Shown: one piece after another, positions 63,401 to 64,000 of the stretch
Position numbering within the stretch: position 1 is the first letter of the stretch
Layout of the letters: every line of letters starts with the position of its first letter
Origin: Kitagawia praeruptora
Lineage: Eukaryota > Streptophyta > Magnoliopsida > Apiales > Apiaceae
DNA: 64,000 nucleotides
Reading direction: 5' to 3'
Assembly: GCA_037693485.1 (NCBI GenBank)
Contig: CM075354.1
Span: 158,807,501 to 158,871,500, forward strand
Notes under the pieces: model-generated
What the model saw: the letters and a program-made list of their open reading frames with translations, nothing else
Database searches by the model: none
What the model was told of the DNA's origin: nothing
Translations under genes and position numbers: made by a program

Positions 63401-63952
63401 AATAATAGCTGCAGGTGAATTTAGTTAAGAACATAGATTAGAGACGTCAATGGCTACGATCCCCTTTTTCTGATCTGGTCTATAGCAAATTTTTTTGTGG
63501 ACCAGATCTCCTCTTGTAACCCATAACATATATGTTAGCATACACAATAGTCTTTTGTCAATTCTCTCTTTGAAAACATACGTGCGAACTCAAAGTCGGT
63601 TCTTTATCAAGCCACAACAATTAAAACAACATCACAGGACAACCACAAAAAGATTAAGAATATATTATTTCTTCTAATAATTTATTATGTAATTGTTAGC
63701 ATACACTAGAGGTTTTTGTCAATTCTCTCTTCAACATCATACATTGGAACTCAAAGTCAGTTCTATATCAAGCCACGATAAAATAAAAACATCACAAGAC
63801 AACCAGAAAAAGATTGAGAAGATATAATGATAAAGTACCTCCGAAATAATCTCCCTGGCTTTCTTTAGAGAATCACTTAAGCCATACGCAACTGTAACTC
63901 CAATGCTTGACCCTGCTCTAGTTGGTTTTACCTGCAACCATTTATCAGAAGC
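54464..63952 (-). CDS. D-alanine-D-alanine ligase family protein (two ATP-grasp modules), 3' sixteen exons
   Basis: Ddl ligases join two D-Ala with ATP. Plants have a two-module homologue, linked to a peptidoglycan-like plastid wall in some lineages. Exons, 5' to 3': 63839-63952, 63084-63203, 61785-61994, 61648-61695, 60497-60751, 60130-60224, 58652-58896, 57821-57889, 57673-57737, 56751-56920, 56594-56672, 56129-56384, 55803-55848, 55286-55394, 54712-54774, 54464-54544. All junctions are GT-AG and phases match to TAA. Exons 1-4 finish module 1 (KPTRAGSSIGVTVAYG, EGGSEFTAIVLD, ISGMEQTSFLFQQ). Module 2 starts in exon 5 (FVIFGGNTSERQVSLMSG) and has HGGIGEDGTLQ, QGVPYTG, SQTCMDK, VKPARDGCSTGVARL, GFSRIDAFV and EVNTVPGMTPS. 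Earlier exons lie beyond base 64000. Introns hold repeats and no other gene. Confidence 0.88.
58233..58404. repeat. Tandem duplication in a Ddl-family intron
   Basis: A 76-bp unit (GCGATGTATAACATTAGC … GATGAGATTAATACA) at 58233-58308 recurs at 58329-58404 with a 96-bp period; a T-run separates the copies. Confidence 0.9.
60969..61258. mobile_element. Possible hAT-like MITE in a Ddl-family intron
   Basis: GGGTATGTTTGTTTCCAAGATAG at the left and AGAAAGCAACCAAATATCT at the right form imperfect inverted ends of the TGTTTGG type. Similar wording occurs near 20985. Borders and target duplication are unclear. Confidence 0.3.
63535..63830. repeat. Diverged tandem duplication of about 165 bp in a Ddl-family intron
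   Basis: TTTTGTCAATTCTCTCTT … GAACTCAAAGTC … ATCAAGCCAC … ACATCAC(A/G)GGACAACCA(C/G)AAAAAGATT at about 63551-63660 recurs at about 63714-63825, immediately upstream of exon 63839-63952 on the plus-strand map. Confidence 0.8.
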
Positions 63953-64000
63953 CTGGAATGTAAAACACTTGTTTGCTATCATTGTTTATATAAAAAAAAA

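Overview
The window is nuclear DNA of a flowering plant, probably a eudicot. The genes have many GT-AG introns in AT-rich DNA. LTR retrotransposons, Helitrons and Stowaway/Tourist MITEs are dense, and the recognisable host genes are plant families (U2B''-type spliceosomal RRM protein, TIC110, importin-alpha-like ARM protein, F-box/FBA, DUF2985-PLAC8, plant D-Ala-D-Ala ligase family). The species cannot be named from sequence alone. Coordinates and exon borders were read by eye from splice motifs and reading frame.

Layout. 1-8987: body and right-hand 5' LTR of a minus-strand Tat-lineage Ty3/gypsy element (element A) carrying a spliced extra ORF on the plus strand; its insertion cuts an F-box gene (8988-9596). 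9.65-10.17 kb: LTR-like relic. 10.3-15.15 kb: Helitrons, two of them 5' end to 5' end across a (TA)n tract. 15.59-20.7 kb: U2B''-like gene truncated after RRM1, with exons 3-4 duplicated, whose last intact exon can splice in phase to a DUF6598-like exon. 21.1 kb: RNase H fragment. 22.4-27.1 kb: a gene in which importin-alpha-like ARM exons run in phase into TIC110 exons. 28.2-29.6 kb: a Stowaway and a Tourist MITE.

29.9-48.05 kb is a nested retrotransposon complex. A second, decayed Tat-type element (E2) has its 3' LTR at 29930-30705 and its plus-strand extra ORF next to it. That ORF is interrupted by an Athila-like non-autonomous element (element C, 37516-43344). A block of about 3.6 kb holding part of the E2 LTR, the extra ORF and the start of the C LTR is present twice (30209-33826 and 34361-37975) at near identity. 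The E2-type pol/gag remnant (43.37-48.05 kb) is joined to the LTR of C inside the integrase. 48.2-49.5 kb: fragments of an unrecognised spliced gene, then another Stowaway.

50.46-52.2 kb (minus): intact DUF2985/PLAC8 membrane protein gene; a pogo/Emigrant-like transposon lies 17 bp upstream of its ATG, probably in a 5' UTR intron. 54.46-63.95 kb (minus, continuing past the right edge): the 3' sixteen exons of a two-module D-alanine-D-alanine ligase family gene.

The genes do not form a pathway. The clearest whole host genes are the PLAC8 and Ddl-family genes. The most unusual loci are the two in-phase chimeras (15.6-20.2 and 22.4-27.1 kb) beside Helitrons, and the extra ORF of the Tat elements with its own G-box/TATA promoter and introns.
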